From contig OZ017752.1 of NCBI GenBank assembly GCA_963969365.1, forward strand, positions 1,302,001 to 1,366,000: a DNA stretch of 64,000 nt. The letters run 5' to 3'. Within the stretch, counting starts at the first letter, position 1, and each line of letters begins with the position of its first letter. Source of the DNA: Asterochloris sp. CNOR1 (Eukaryota; Chlorophyta; Trebouxiophyceae; Trebouxiales; Trebouxiaceae). The notes below the pieces were generated by a model. It searched no databases and had not been told where the DNA came from. It worked only from the letters and a program-made list of their open reading frames with translations. A program made the translations under genes and the position numbers. Below are positions 50,867 through 63,100 of this stretch, piece after piece.

Positions 50867-52893
50867 ACTTCAGCAGGATGTGCTTGCTGGCCTGCCCCTG
50901 CAGCCTGCGTGAGGCGTTGACGGACTTTGGACAGGCCATTGCCTTGGACCATGCCAGCGCGCTGTCCTTCAACGCACGGGGCCTGCTGCTGGAGCGCATG
51001 GGGCAGTCAGAGGCTGCTCTGGCGGACTTCAACCAGGCCATCGCCCTCCAGGGCAGTAATGTGGCCTTTCTGAGAAACAGGGGGTTGTGCTATCGCGCAA
51101 GGGGGAACTATCAGCATGCTGTGGAGGATTTTGACAGGTGGGTGGGGTGGGTGACTCGTGGTGTGAGTATGTCACTGAGAGCTGGCAACAGAGAGGTGGC
51201 CGCAGAGAATCTTGGGTACTTGCAAAGCCTCAGCAAGCTGCTGCACTGCAAGGTGCCCTGTCGCCCTGTCAGTGCTGCACAACTGATTGCTGCAAAAAGT
51301 GTCTGCAGGCGCTGGCTGAGCTCCTGGCCTGACAGGCAGGCTGCCTTTGCTGTTATCCATGGAGGCTGGCCCTCGCATAGTGCTGCAGCCTTTTGACCTC
51401 TAAGCTTCCTGTGCTGCCATGCAGGGTGCTGGCCCTGGCGCCCACAGATGTGGCTTCCCTAAGCAATCGGGGCTATGCCTTCCGCAAGCTGAGCGCCTTC
51501 CAAAAGGCAGCAGCAGACTACAGCATGGCCCTGCAGCTCAGCCCAGGCACGGTGAGGCTGCCAGGCATTGCTGCTGCCTCTAGATCATCTGCTGCCTGCG
51601 CGAGATCACCCAGGTCTGCTCAGCTTTCACCCATGCCGATTGGGCAGCAGAAGCAATGTGGCCAGGGCTACCTGAGCTCGCCCCCTCGTTGCTCGTGAGC
51701 ACCGCTGTGCAGGCAGCAGGTCATCTCCCCAGCGCTCAAGTCATCCTGGGCTGCCTGCACCTGCATGCCTGTCGTTGCAAGGTTTGTGATCAGCAAACAC
51801 ATCTTTGGAGGCTTGCATGTGGAACCTATCACAAACGCTTTGTGTCAAGTGCTGCACCTGCCTGCACCACTACAAATGTGGTGCACAGTCAGGTGATACA
51901 TCCACTTCCCACTCTGCTTGCCGCCAGGATGCTGCTTCCTGCACTGCATCTGACTGAGGGCCTGTGCGAGGGTGCGGGTGCGCAGCCTAGAGGTGATGCA
52001 TCCCCTGCTCATGTCGGTAAGCTGCCAAAGTGGTTCTCCCAGTGCTGCATCTGACTCAGGCTTGCATGTGCAGGTGCGCTTGTACAACAACAGAGGCTAC
52101 TGCCTGGCCAAGCTGGGCAAGTACAGGGCTGCAGTGGCCGACTACAACAAGGTGCTGGAGCTTGATCAGACCAATTGCCATGCCTACCACAACAGGTTAG
52201 CCAACCAATTGTGCAGCACCAGCACTGCTTGCCTTGGGCTGCCAAGGGCTTCCGATGCGGCATGGCACTGCACTGCTGCCTGAACTGAGCTGCTTCAAGC
52301 CTGTGCTCCCTTGCTACTTGATATGCAGGCTGTACGGAACTCACCTGCATGCCACCTCAGCGATCCTGCCTCTGCACAACAAACCCTGCTGCCTGCACTA
52401 GGCCTCTATGACCCTGCTTTGTGCTGTCTCAATGGGGTGGCCTCAGAGACTCGGTTGCACCGAGATGTGGGACATTTGATTCACAAGCATGGCTGGTTGC
52501 AGCTTGCTGCCTCCCAGCTCGTATGCACCCTACAGGGGCATCTCGTTTGACAAGCTCGGCCAGTTTGAGGAGGCCGTTGCAGACTTCACCCGCGTTCTGG
52601 AGCTGGACCCCAGCAACGTCAATGCCTATTTCAACAGGTGTGTAGTGGCCTGCTCCACACTGCAGTCACTTATTGCAGGATTGTGCATGCTTTGTGTGTG
52701 TTGACCCCGCTGGGTGGTGTGCAGAGGCAGTGCATATGATAGCCTTGGACAGTATGAGAGGGCTGTCGCTGACTATACTAAGGCACTGGAGCTTGACCTG
52801 GACTCTGGCGATGTTGGCCTTAGTGGCAACACCGGAAGGCGACATGCCAAGGCCCAGCAGATGCAGTCCATGCCTTCAAGTCCTCTTAAATAG
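50867..52893 (+). CDS. TPR repeat protein (5' end missing in gap)
   Basis: Exons: from about 50904 to 51137, then 51425-51551, 52074-52195, 52536-52637 and 52725-52893, all in phase, ending SSPLK-stop. The protein is a chain of at least six tetratricopeptide units of 34 residues, such as GLLLERMGQSEAALADFNQA, GYCLAKLGKYRAAVADYNKV, GISFDKLGQFEEAVADFTRV and GSAYDSLGQYERAVADYTKA. Each has the W/L-G-Y-A-F-A-P pattern of the family. TPR chains bind partner proteins; there is no catalytic domain, so the partner cannot be named. Exon 52536-52637 is exactly 102 bases, one repeat, with phase-2 introns at both ends, and introns fall at the same NR|G position in successive repeats. The first exon(s) lie in the gap, so the true length is unknown. 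Confidence 0.9.
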
Positions 52894-53189
52894 CTGCAAG
52901 CAAATGCACCTGCAGGCCCTTGCAGTATGTCCAGCACCCAGCCCAACACCTTGAAGATCTAATGCAAGCAATTTGAACAAAACAAACTTGAAAATCATGA
53001 AACGGGGCCAATGGTTCCTCTCAAAGCATCCTGAGATGCTGTTCATATGACTGTGTTCCACACATGCATACACCTGCCAAAACTGGTGGCAAAATAGTCA
53101 GCTTGCCCCCTGTGGCAGCGCTGTTGGGCTCCCAGGTTGACTGTCAGTAGCACTGTCTCCTTCCAACTCTTCCTCCTGTGAGCCATGGG
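52894..53189. other. Convergent spacer between TPR and NTT genes
   Basis: About 300 bases between two convergent 3' ends. It is the most AT-rich stretch of this part of the window and probably holds both 3' untranslated regions. I see no gene in it. Confidence 0.5.
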
Positions 53190-56100
53190 TCATGCTGATA
53201 TTGCCATGGGTTGCGAGAGACTTGACAGCGCCTGCAATTGTTGAAGAGATCTGTTGGATGTGCAGCCATCAGCAGCAGAGCTACGTCTACAGGACACATG
53301 CTGACGGGCAGTCAAGGCAGGCACACCTATCCACGATCTGAGCATTGCAAAGAAGGCCACTGCCATGATTGGCAGTGAGCCTGCTCTGGACCCTCCACTG
53401 AGCAACAGCAGCACCTGCACACACCAGCATACAGGATCTCAGCAGAGTGCGTGGGTTTGCTGGTGACAACGTAAACAGCAGCAAACAACCAGCCTCGCGC
53501 AATACTGTGGAGGAGGCACACACCAGCAAGCCACCAGCCTCAATGAGCTGACTCTGATTGCTCAGTGCTGGCGCTGCACGCCCGCTGCATAGGGGCCAAG
53601 CAAGCAGCCCGCAAGTGTTGTGCTCTGCTGCCTCCAGCGGCGCAAGGCAGGGTCTAAAATGACACCCTGGCTGCTAAACTTTGAAACTCCTCAGGCCACC
53701 ACCCCACCACTGCAAGTGTCCCAGCATGCTCCCAGCCTGGCGCTCCAGGCTGCTGCATGGGGCCCCACAATCATCAAGCAGCCACGATGTGTTTGGCAGT
53801 CTCCTATAGCGCAGAGCAGAACTGAGCACCCAGCACACCACCTGCTGCAGCACACTGCCAATAGATTTCCCGGTCTGCGCGCCGACCACATCAATCGCAG
53901 CCTTGCCCTTGGTCCTGCTCTCCTCATCCAGCCCAATGTACACCATCTCCTCTGCGGGCTTGTACATCGCAAATTTTGCTCCCCTCGCAAAGATCTGCAG
54001 CAGCGGCATGTGTGATTGCTGAAGATGCAGCACCTCTTGCATACTTTGCTCCACATGCCAGGATGGGCGGCGGCAGGCTGTGCGCTTGCAGGAAATGCAG
54101 CTGCCTCAGGTCAGCTGATGCATCACCTTGCTGCCAGCCACTGCTGCGGTTGAAATCGCCATACTATGCCAGGACAGCAAGGGCACGTTTCATGGGGATC
54201 AGCATGAAGCCAGCTCCGACAAGGAGACATCAGCCTTAGGGTAAATGCCCATGCAGAGCTCAGCACTCCAGCTGCAGCCAAGGCCTTTTGGGCACGGCGC
54301 TCATGGCGCGCAGCAGCAAGCTGATTAGGGGCGCTGCCGGCAAAAGCAGCATCTCTGTGAAGGAATGCACTTCACAGCAGGCACTGACCTGCAGCATGGC
54401 GCCCCCGAGCACAAGGATGCGCAGCGTGGCCACTGCCCCAAGTCCGCTGTGGGCAGGCCACAGCGCGTACAGGGAGATCCCTGCAAAGAAGGGCATGCCC
54501 GCCCACAGCATGAAGCGGGGCGTTACACTGGCCACGCCCTGCCACCCGAGGCGCTCAAATAGAATTGGGGACGCAAACATGAAGGTCCCGGTCACGATGC
54601 CCGTCCACATGGCTACCTCGCCCATGAACGCCTGCAAGCTGGGGACAAAGGCCATGAAGGGGTGTGCCTGCAAGTTGCTGAGCGTGTTGCAATGAGGTGC
54701 ACATCACAGGTCTTGCCCAAAGGTTGGTGGGGTTGCTGTGCAAGCATGCTGCTGCTGCACATGTTGGCTTGACGTCCTCGCCACATGACGCCGCTGCACC
54801 TCTGAAGGCAACCAGAGTTTGAGGCATTGAGTGCGCAACCAGGGCACTTGCTGAGGGCTCTAGCTGGGTGACAGGGCTGAGGGCTGAGGCAGTCCTTCCC
54901 GCAGCAAAGATTTGGAGCGCAATGCCCTGGCAGAACCAACCCTCTTGACGTGGTCACGATATGAGAGTTTGTGTTTGAGCCAATGGCATTTATCCCTCAA
55001 CCTGTCCAGTGTTGAGCTGCTCTGTCACTGGAATGGACATGCGCACCGCGTATGCCCCTGGCGAGGGGTGCAGCATGTGGAGGTGGGTCTTCCAAGCGAT
55101 GTCCAGCAGATTGGTGCTCAGGCCTTGGGCCAGGGCCATCAGCGCGAGGCACCGAATCTGGGGGGACTTCACCAGAAACACGACGGCCTGCTTGAGACTC
55201 ATGGATGGCCTGCGACGTCCCTGTCCTCTACGGGAATCAGGAGGCTGCTGCTGCCTCGGCTGGTACTCCAATTCCTGACCAGAGGGGCTGGCAGCTGCCC
55301 CACTGCTGATGCGGGCGGCATCGGCGGCAGCAGCGGCAATGGTGGGGGCCTGCTGAGCGCTGTCGGCCCCGTTGAGGCTGGCAGGCGGGGCGCTGTAGCT
55401 GGGGAGCGCCTCCTGCTGCTGGCCTGCAAGAGGAAACAGTAGCATCGTCGGGCGACATGGATGTGCACAGGGGCCTGCAGAGCCCGGCAGCCTGCGTGGC
55501 GCTCTCGCTGGGGAGCTGCCGCTGACTCTGGCCCACAAGATTGTTGCACATCAGCAGCTGCAGGCAAGTCAGCAACGGCTTGACATTGCAGGAAGAAGAA
55601 GCGGGGAGGAAACCTGCCATGGTGTGGAGACGGTATTCCCACCTGCTGCAGAGTCCCTGTGGGCTTCCTGGGCCTCCAGTCTGTCCTCCTTCCTCTGCTG
55701 GAAGGCGTCCATCTCGACCGCATTTGAGGGGAAGGTCTGGCTGATGTAGTTGTGCAGGAACAGCACCACCACGCCCAGGGTCAGCACCACGCCCATGCAC
55801 AGCTGCAGCAGAGGGAGCAGCACGCTGGGCGGCAGCCCAGGGCACCTGGAGGCACTGCCCTGCTGAGGGTGCTGTCCCCTGACAGGGCCGCCAAGTCCTG
55901 TGTCAGCAGTTGAGCATCAGGTGCCCCTGTGAGCACCCCTGGCACAAGCGAATCCCTGTGCCCTGACTGCCGCTGCAGCACCAGCAGGCTACCTTTGGGC
56001 CCAGCAAGCTGTGGCGGGCATCTCCCCTGTCATGCAGGGAACATCCACACCCCTACGTCAACTGCGGCCTGCCATCACTCCCCTGCCCGCCGCCCACCTG

Positions 56101-57950
56101 CAGCTGCCTGTCGTAACTCATGCGCGGCCCCGCCACGCTGCTGAACACGCTGAGCATGCGCCCGGCCAGCGTCTGCGCCACATTGGCGCCCACCCCAAAC
56201 AGGGGATACAGCAGGGGGGCATCCCGCAGGGTGGTGGTGTCGTTGGCCAGCCCCCAGAAGAGCAGGGACAGCACGATGTCCCCCCACAGCTCCGAGACGC
56301 AGTAGAACATGGTGAACATCCTGCACCGAGACCTGCTCTGTCACAGCAAAGTGCACACTTGGGAAGCCAGGGGATGTCAGGCTGAGGGGAAAGGGCGTGT
56401 AAGTTGCATTGTCTGCCTCTGACACATAGCGCAGAGGCAATTGCACCGGCTTACCAGTTGCGCACCATGCCCACCAGGCCTGCAGAGTAGGGTCTAGAAT
56501 GATGAGACATGCTTGTGCTTTGGGCGGCAGCCAATAGAGTGTCTCAGTGCTGATTGCATGCAGCTGGAGGCGCAATCAGAAGCTGCCTGTCAGGCAGGCT
56601 CTGCCATCAGTGCATTGCCACTACAAGGTGTGGGGCCAGCTGCTGCTGCAGAGGCTGTGCAGAGGTCATGACTGCCTATGGCAGGCCTATCTGAAAGTTC
56701 AGCTGTCAGCAATGTGATTGAAGTTCATGCCGCTCACACCTGCTAGACCAATCGGCAAAGTTGTCAGCGCCTGCAGAGCAGGGAGCAGTGCTAAGTTGCT
56801 GCTCAGCTGTGCATGGGAAATAGGCCATGCACTGTGCAGCAAGGTGCTGTGCGTCCCACCTGGACAGTGGCAACGCCATTGCTTTGCAGACATTGGCAGT
56901 GTGGCCACCTTCATGCAACCTTGCAGGTTGTGTGGCAGTTGAGTACAAAGAGTGCTGCAACCATGGCTCACCTGGTCAGCCATCATGTGGAAGTGCAGGC
57001 TCTCGTGGCTGGGGTACAGAAGCGCAAAAGCAGAATACAGGAGTAGGAAGGAGGAGATGATTATGTTGAACAGGATCTGCCGCGACAGGCGCTGCGTGGC
57101 CCAGGAGTAGGCCACCAGGAACAGCAGGGAGCAGGGCAGCACGCCGTACACTGCAGGGCAGGAGCAGCAGACTCGACAGGAAGTACGCTGCACACAGCAG
57201 ATGCAGAAAGTTAGTCTGCAGGCCCCTGCAGCCTAGTAGCTGTACAGCAGCAGCAGGAGGGAGCAGGGCAAGGCCACCAGGGACTGCATTGTGCAGGTGC
57301 AAGCCACAAGTGCAGGGTGGCTCTTGACTACTGCTGAGGCCAGCGTTCTCAGGTGCAGCTGCTGGTTCATGCGCATCTGTGTGTGCTTGCCTGTCAGAAA
57401 TGGGATGACCTCGGTGCCGCCTCCTGGTGCTGTGATCACAAGAGAGTTGGCCAGACTGCAAATTCAAGAATGACAGCCCAGTCATTGGCAGACAGGCAGG
57501 GGCAGCCAAGGAGCATCACAGGAGCTCCTGCCTCACCTATCCAAAATTGTGTTAATGAATGACATGCAGAAGAACCTGCAGCACCAGAGACAGTGTGGGT
57601 CAACAGCAATGGCAGCAGGTGCTGGCAGCAACACACTGGACTCACAAAGTGACCATTGGTAGGAAGCGTCCCCAGAGCCCATCCATCTTTTTAAGCTGGC
57701 GCTTGGCTGCCCGCACTGTCTTCTTGACAGAGGCTCTGGGAGGCTGCTTGGCTGAGTCTGAGGAATGTGCCAGATTGGATGCAGCATGACAGAGCAATTG
57801 CAGCCGAGCATGCCTGGACGGCATGCTGCAGGATTGAACACAGCAGCATCCTGTGGCATGCCTCCAGGTCTGTTGCATTTGCACCCGAACATGGTGGTTA
57901 GCCGACCGCCCATGCTGCTGCACTCCCAAGTGCTGCATGATTGATGTCAT
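53190..57950 (-). CDS. NTT: Plastid-type ATP/ADP carrier (NTT family)
   Basis: Starts near 57950. The first exon ends ...KKMDGLWGRFLPMVTL (57646) and joins in phase to FFCMSFINTILDR, then ANSLVITAPGGGTEVIPFL. Further exons carry RQILFNIIISSFLLLYSAFA with LLYPSHESLH (about 56976-57150), then MFYCVSELWGDIVLSLLFWG with YPLFGVGANVAQTLAGR (about 56100-56320), KSPQIRCLALMALAQGLSTN (about 55080-55200), FMGEVAMWTGIVTGTFMF (about 54370-54640) and GAKFAMYKPAEEMVYIGLDE (about 53870-54000). These are signature blocks of the NTT (TLC) family, which exchanges cytosolic ATP for plastid ADP through about twelve membrane helices. A hydrophilic Ala/Gln-rich loop is encoded near 55240-55430. The roughly 70 residues before the first block could be a transit peptide. 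The last two exons (to 53190) add membrane helices and a Ser-rich tail of weaker similarity; the end is the least certain part. Confidence 0.93.
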
Positions 57951-58578
57951 GCTGCAGAAAGCAAGTGCCGAGAAGGAAAATCAGGTGCGTCTTCTTCAAA
58001 AGGTCTGCTTCCCCCTGCATGCAGCTATCGGATGCAGCTGGGGCAACGAGCAAGTCTCTCAAGCGATGGCTTTGAAAGCAGCTGGTGGTGGACCAAGATT
58101 GGCTAAGGGCACCAGGCGGCAGCAGTATGCTTCAGCTTGCTGATGCCAAGCAGCTCAAAGCTCCCTCCATTGCACGTGATGACTTGAGCTCTCCCCAGGG
58201 GGCAGTGACAGGCTGGCTGTTATACAGCACCTGGCAGCTGGCAGCCTTGCAAGTGCTGTGTGCCCTGTCAGTCAGACAGATGGACCCTCCTTCCCCTCCC
58301 TCCTGGCCAGGTGGCATTTCATTCTCAGTATGTGTATATGCTGCCAGGCCCTCAATGGAGTCATGCAGATCATGCAATTGATGACAAGCAATCCTGCTCG
58401 TGCGCAGGACATAAGCAAGGAGTTCCATGGGGCATCTGTTGAAGATGCCTCTCCATATGCTGTTTTGCGGCCTACATGTTGCCTTGGGCTGCAGGATACT
58501 GTGCTCGCATTGCTTCTGGCACAGAGTGCAGGAAGGACCAAGGCAGGGAGTGGTGTGGAGCACAAGGGGGATGTGTGA
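57937..58578 (+). CDS. Possible small plus-strand gene, unrecognised
   Basis: Between the NTT start and the DUF427 3' end, the plus strand holds protein-like pieces with fair splice sites: MIDVMLQKASAEKENQ followed by a GTGCGT donor (57985), and an exon after TGCCAG (58348) reading ALNGVMQIMQLMTSNPARAQ, then DISKEFHGASVEDASPYAV, to a stop at 58578. No family is recognised and the middle exon cannot be fixed. It could be a small helical protein or chance. Confidence 0.22.
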
Positions 58579-58596
58579 GCGCTGAGGGTACTTGCT

Positions 58597-59960
58597 TCAC
58601 CAGCCCCAGGTGCCAGGGTCTCCTGCAGTGAACATGTGCAATGCATGGCATGGATGCTGCCAGAGCTTGATGCCGTGCATAACGCTCCAGCCTACCCACC
58701 TTTGAAAGGACCCACCACCTGCAACACCAGAAAGGTCAAGTGAGACTGACTGGCTTTGCAGGCAGCCATGTTGCTTGTCTGCCACACCAGGTGCAGAATC
58801 TCACCTTGCTGTACTGCCATCCACCATAGAAGTCGCCAGGCTGCACACAGAGACAGGCAGCAGGTGAGACCAGTGCTCCCTCCTTGCTGGCAGGAGCTCA
58901 GGCAGTATAGCACCTGGACTGTACCTGCATTTTGACGACTTCGCCATCCACTGTGGCTTGGTCCAGCTTTCCTGCACAGCAGAGAGCACCCACGTGTCAG
59001 CAATGTTGATGTACACATCAGCACCCCTGTGTTCATGCCCAACAGACACGAATATGCTTCCTGATGCGCAAATCGGCACGTTTCTGCTTGACTGGGAACA
59101 CAGCCCTGTCACAGCCCCTGCACGAATTCCATACGCAGCAAGCAGAGGCCAGATCCAGGGCTGAGCACCTCAATCGGCAGCTGCAGCCAGCCACGGAGCT
59201 GAGTGCCAGAGGCAAATGCCTACCTGCATAGAACGCCAGGTGGTCTTTGATGGGTTTGAAGTTGCGGCTGGGGTCCTTGTAGGTCCATGCAATGGAGGGC
59301 CTGCCTGGTGCATCAAAGTAGGCAGCACTGCAGTCACCAGCAAAGTTCCTGCGGGCTCTGTGGACAGGTGCTGCGGACATCCAGAACTCATGAGCTGGGT
59401 GCGCTCCTAACAGGTGTGCTCCTCAAAGGGTGTGCTCCTCAACAGGTGTGCAGCAGGACCTCCGTGCAGCCCTGAAGCAATTATCCGGACAGCCCAAGAC
59501 TGCACGCCAGCAGCCTGAGGCTTGCGGGGTTTTGTAAACATGACGTGCCTGCCTATACACACTGGCGGGAGGCAGGTGAACGCAGCTGCACATAGGCTGA
59601 CTGATTGCCGCTGACTGACTGAGGCATGCAGCCACAACCTGCCTGCCTTTCCACTCGCAGAAAGTGCTGCGGGCCCCAGAGGGCTGCAGCTGGGTCATGT
59701 CAATGTCCCCAGGAGGAATGTAAAACGTGGGGGGGTGAGAGGTCTCCTTGACAGCCCAGGCTGCCTTTGTGTCAAAGAGCTTCTGCAAGTTGATTGGCAT
59801 TTGGTGTTGGTTCAGGTAGCAGCAAAGTGTAGCAGCCTCGGCTTACCTTGCCATTCAGCACTCCCACGATGTGGGCATCAGATCGCTCCAGCTTTGGCGG
59901 TCGGGGATAGTCCCAGCAGCTTTCCTGGCCAGGGCCTGGCTCCACTCTCTGGGGTCTCAT
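58597..59960 (-). CDS. DUF427 (NTP_transf_9) domain protein
   Basis: Exon 1 (59847-59960) reads MRPQRVEPGPGQESCWDYPR and on to HIVGVLNGK, the standard opening of plant and bacterial DUF427 proteins. Later exons give SHPPTFYIPPGDIDMTQLQP with FCEWKG, AAYFDAPGRPSIAWTYKDPS with IKDHLAFYAG (about 59222-59350), KLDQATVDGEVVKMQ (about 58925-58975), PGDFYGGWQYSK and VVGPFKG. The last exon (58597-58622) supplies DPGTWGW-stop, the usual GTRGW-type tail. The family is small, cytosolic and of unknown biochemical role, though it is grouped with nucleotidyltransferase-like folds in domain databases. The junction after FCEWKG is unclear: the best frame needs a GC donor. The gene is head to head with AGM1, 214 bases apart, so the two may share a promoter. 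Confidence 0.92.
59403..59451 (+). repeat. 16-base tandem repeat in DUF427 intron
   Basis: Three units of CTCCTCAACAGGTGTG or near variants in a row. Each contains an AG|GTGTG that resembles a splice-site junction, in line with the local duplications of exon edges seen elsewhere in the window. Confidence 0.85.
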
Positions 59961-60174
59961 TGCTGCAGTAAGTACACTGTGAGCTCCTCTCCGTGCAGAA
60001 TTCGGGGCAAATTCTGCACGGTAAGCCCCTGTCTCCGCGGAGCTTAGTCTGCAGCACCTGGCTGATCCACCTCTTAATACCTTGAGATGTGAGCAGGGAG
60101 CAATGAGGATCAGCATGCAGCCAGCGTGGCAGGAGCAATCTGTAGTCAACGCCATTGCGACCTTTGCGACCTAC
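59961..60174. promoter_or_regulatory. Bidirectional promoter between DUF427 and AGM1 genes
   Basis: Only 214 bases separate the two start codons, so both promoters must share or abut here. The centre holds a perfect inverted repeat (listed separately). No TATA box is evident. If the AGM1 start were the upstream in-frame ATG (60109 or 60118) the region would be shorter still. Confidence 0.7.
59991..60021. promoter_or_regulatory. Perfect 12-base inverted repeat with 7-base spacer
   Basis: CCGTGCAGAATT (59991-60002) and AATTCTGCACGG (60010-60021) are exact reverse complements around CGGGGCA. It is 30 bases upstream of the DUF427 start and about 155 from the AGM1 start, so it could be a dimeric transcription-factor site or a hairpin in a 5' leader. 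Confidence 0.9.
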
Positions 60175-63100
60175 ATGTCTTTGTCCATGAGTGCTCTTGA
60201 CCAGGTGGCTCAAGCCAGCCAGAACTACCCCAAGGCTCAAGGCTTCACTCCCTCGTATGGCACAGCAGGCTTCCGGGCTGCAGCTGATATGCTGCCTCCC
60301 ACAGTGTTCAGGCAGGTGCAGTGCATTGATGCAGAGCAATGGCAGTCGCAACCCTGATCCAAGGTGGCCTCTGGTGCAGATGTGGTCTCCTTATGGCCGC
60401 TCGCAGCATGCAGCTGGCCAAGGCCACAGGTATCTGCATCACAGCATCCCACAATCCTGCAAGGGACAATGGTGTGAAGCTGGTGGACCCCTCTGGCAAC
60501 ATGCTCAGCCAGGCGTGGGAGGTGGGCGCTGTTCCAGACAGATGCTTGACACCGTCGAGGCTGCTGCCTGTGCGTTCTGGGAGGGTCATGCTCAAGCTGC
60601 ATCCTGCGACAGCACAGGCAGGGCGCTGTGCTTGATTGATGCTGTCTTGAGGCCTGTGCAGGTGCATGCTGATGAGCTGGCTCGCAGCGACAATTTGGAA
60701 CAGCTGATGCAGGCACTTCTTCAGCAAGAGAACATTGTCGTAGGTGTGCAGAAGCGCTATTCTGAAGAAACTTTGTGAGGCAAGCTGTATTGCCTGCGCC
60801 ATGCCCTGCCGATGTGCTGATGGCCATGATGCTTGGGGAACAAGCAAGCAAGAAAATGAAAGCCTCATAAACTTGTTGGAGACGCCAGCAAAGCAGGCCT
60901 GCACCCACAGCTGGACACCAGGCCTGATGCTCAGCACTGCGCTGCAGTGCAGGACCTGCCCATGTCTTGCTGGCTCATGACACCCGCGCCAGTGCAGAGT
61001 CCCTGATGGCAGCAGCAGTGGCTGGTGTGCAGGCAAGCTGACAGAGACAACCCCCATTGTGTGCACTGGCAGCAGCTTTAGTTGGCTTTTTCGCCCTCCC
61101 TACTCACCCTATCATCACAAAGCTGCACACAGCTTCAGAGCTCGTTTGCCAGCAGCATCTATTGCCAGGTGTCTGCCATTGGAGCGCTACATGCATAGCA
61201 GCAGCATCAGCCAGCTCTGTTGCCCCCTGTGTGCAGGCCCTGGGAGCAGAGGCTTCCCAGCTGGGGCTGCTGACCACTCCCCAGCTGCACTGGATGGTGC
61301 AGCAGACAAACTTAGGCCTGCCTGCCACAGAGGAGGCCTACTTTGAGACCCTGGCGTCCAGCTTTGCGCTGCTGGTCAAGAACCATCCGGGAGTTGCTGA
61401 TGGAGTGAGCTGAGTGGACATGGTGTTGGCAGGGCCTGCTAGTGACAAGTTTCTGAGTGTGCTGCAATCTCATGCTGCCAGCTGGTGAGACAGAAGCCTG
61501 AGAGAGTGACCTGGTCTGAATGGCTGCCGCTTGCAGCAGCAACACTTGTATGGCTCATGCCGTGGCACTTGACTGCAACCTGCACCTCCTGAACCAACTG
61601 GGACCATTGCAAAGCAGGATTGACATCAAGTCGTGTGCTCTGCACAGGTGGTCCATGTGGACTGTGCCAATGGCGTGGGAGGCCTCAAGCTGCAGCAGCT
61701 GCAACGGCGCCTGGCAAGCGGCGGGCTGCAGATGCGCCTGCATGCCACGGGGGATGGGGAGCTGAATGGGGACTGCGGGGCAGACTTTGTGCAGAAGGAG
61801 CGGGGTGTGCCGGCAGGCTTCCCCAGGAAGGCCCTGACCCAGGCAGGGGCCAGGTCAGTATGAACGGGACCCACCAGCTGCTGCATAGCTGCAGCCAGCA
61901 GGCGGCCTGATGCTGCGGGTGGGGCCTCTTCAGCCCTGTGTGCGCCTGCAGGCATGCTGTCTGGAGAGCCAGAGATCACAAGCTGTGGGAGCAGGCCCAC
62001 TTGCTGCCTTCTGCAGGTGTGCAAGCATTGATGGGGATGCCGACCGCCTTGTGTACTTCTCGCAGTCAGACAGCAGCCTGCGCCTCTTTGATGGCGACAG
62101 GATTGCTGTCCTGGCTGCACTGCTGATCCACGACCTGGCACAGGACCTGCCCCAGAGCTTTTCACGTCCGAAAGTGAGCTGTGCAGATTGTTGAAGACAC
62201 TGCCTGCTGCCTGGCATTTCAGTGCAACACAGTACAGCTTTGAGGGTGGGCTCTACCAGAGAACTAGCTGTGCTGGCGTCTGCTGCATGGCACTGCAGCG
62301 TAGTGTTTGCAGCAACGAATGCGATGACAAGGAAAAGCTGGCTGCATTTCGGCTGGCTTGTTCAGGGCCCAGGCAGCCACCAGGAGTTCACTCCGTGTGC
62401 TTCGTGTGCTGCCAGGGCCATGTGCTTTGATGCATGCAACTGCCCTGCATAGCTGCTTTCTGCCGCAAGCTGAACGGAAGCGCCCCTGCAGGTGGGCATG
62501 GTGCAGACGGCATATGCCAATGGTGCTGGCACGCACTTCATCACAGACACGCTGGGCCTGGCTGTGGCCTGCACCCCCACAGGGGTCAAGCACCTCCATG
62601 GCGCAGCAGAGAAGTTTGACATTGGCATCTATTTTGAGGCAAATGGACATGGGACTGTGCTCTTCCAGAGGAGGCTGCTGCAGCAACTGCAGGAGGTGAG
62701 CTGAGACCCAGGTATGCAGTCATGTATCAGGCAATGGAGGAAGTGGAGCTGGGACACAAGAGCCCTTGGAGCCGGAATGGAGTCTGATGTGCTGCTTTTG
62801 ACTTGCATGCAGGCAGTGCAGACCCCAGGCAGAGCCTGCACACCGGCAGCAAATCTCTGCAGCTGGCAAAGCATCAGTTGTGCCTGTGCAGGTACCCGGC
62901 AAGGGCAGGAATGGTATCTGCAGCACACCACTGCATCTGTCACGTCAAGCTTGGTGCTTGAGTGCAGGCCAAGAGCATGTTGACAGTCTCATTGCAGAGC
63001 TCGCACACCTGTCGCGCATGTGACACTTGCATCAGCATCACATCTGCGGTGTTTGGTTGCAGGCGGCCGGGAGCTCCCCAGCAGCAGCCGACCTTCTGCT

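Noticed and set aside
50337-51396. Long open frames reading through the N gap on both strands
   Set aside because: The frames are open only because N positions cannot encode stops. Conserved residues are confined to the flanks and belong to two divergent genes.
53274-53640. C-terminal NTT region as a separate small membrane gene
   Set aside because: The pieces follow the NTT exons in the same direction with splice sites and supply helices expected at the end of the carrier, and there is no clear start codon context of their own.
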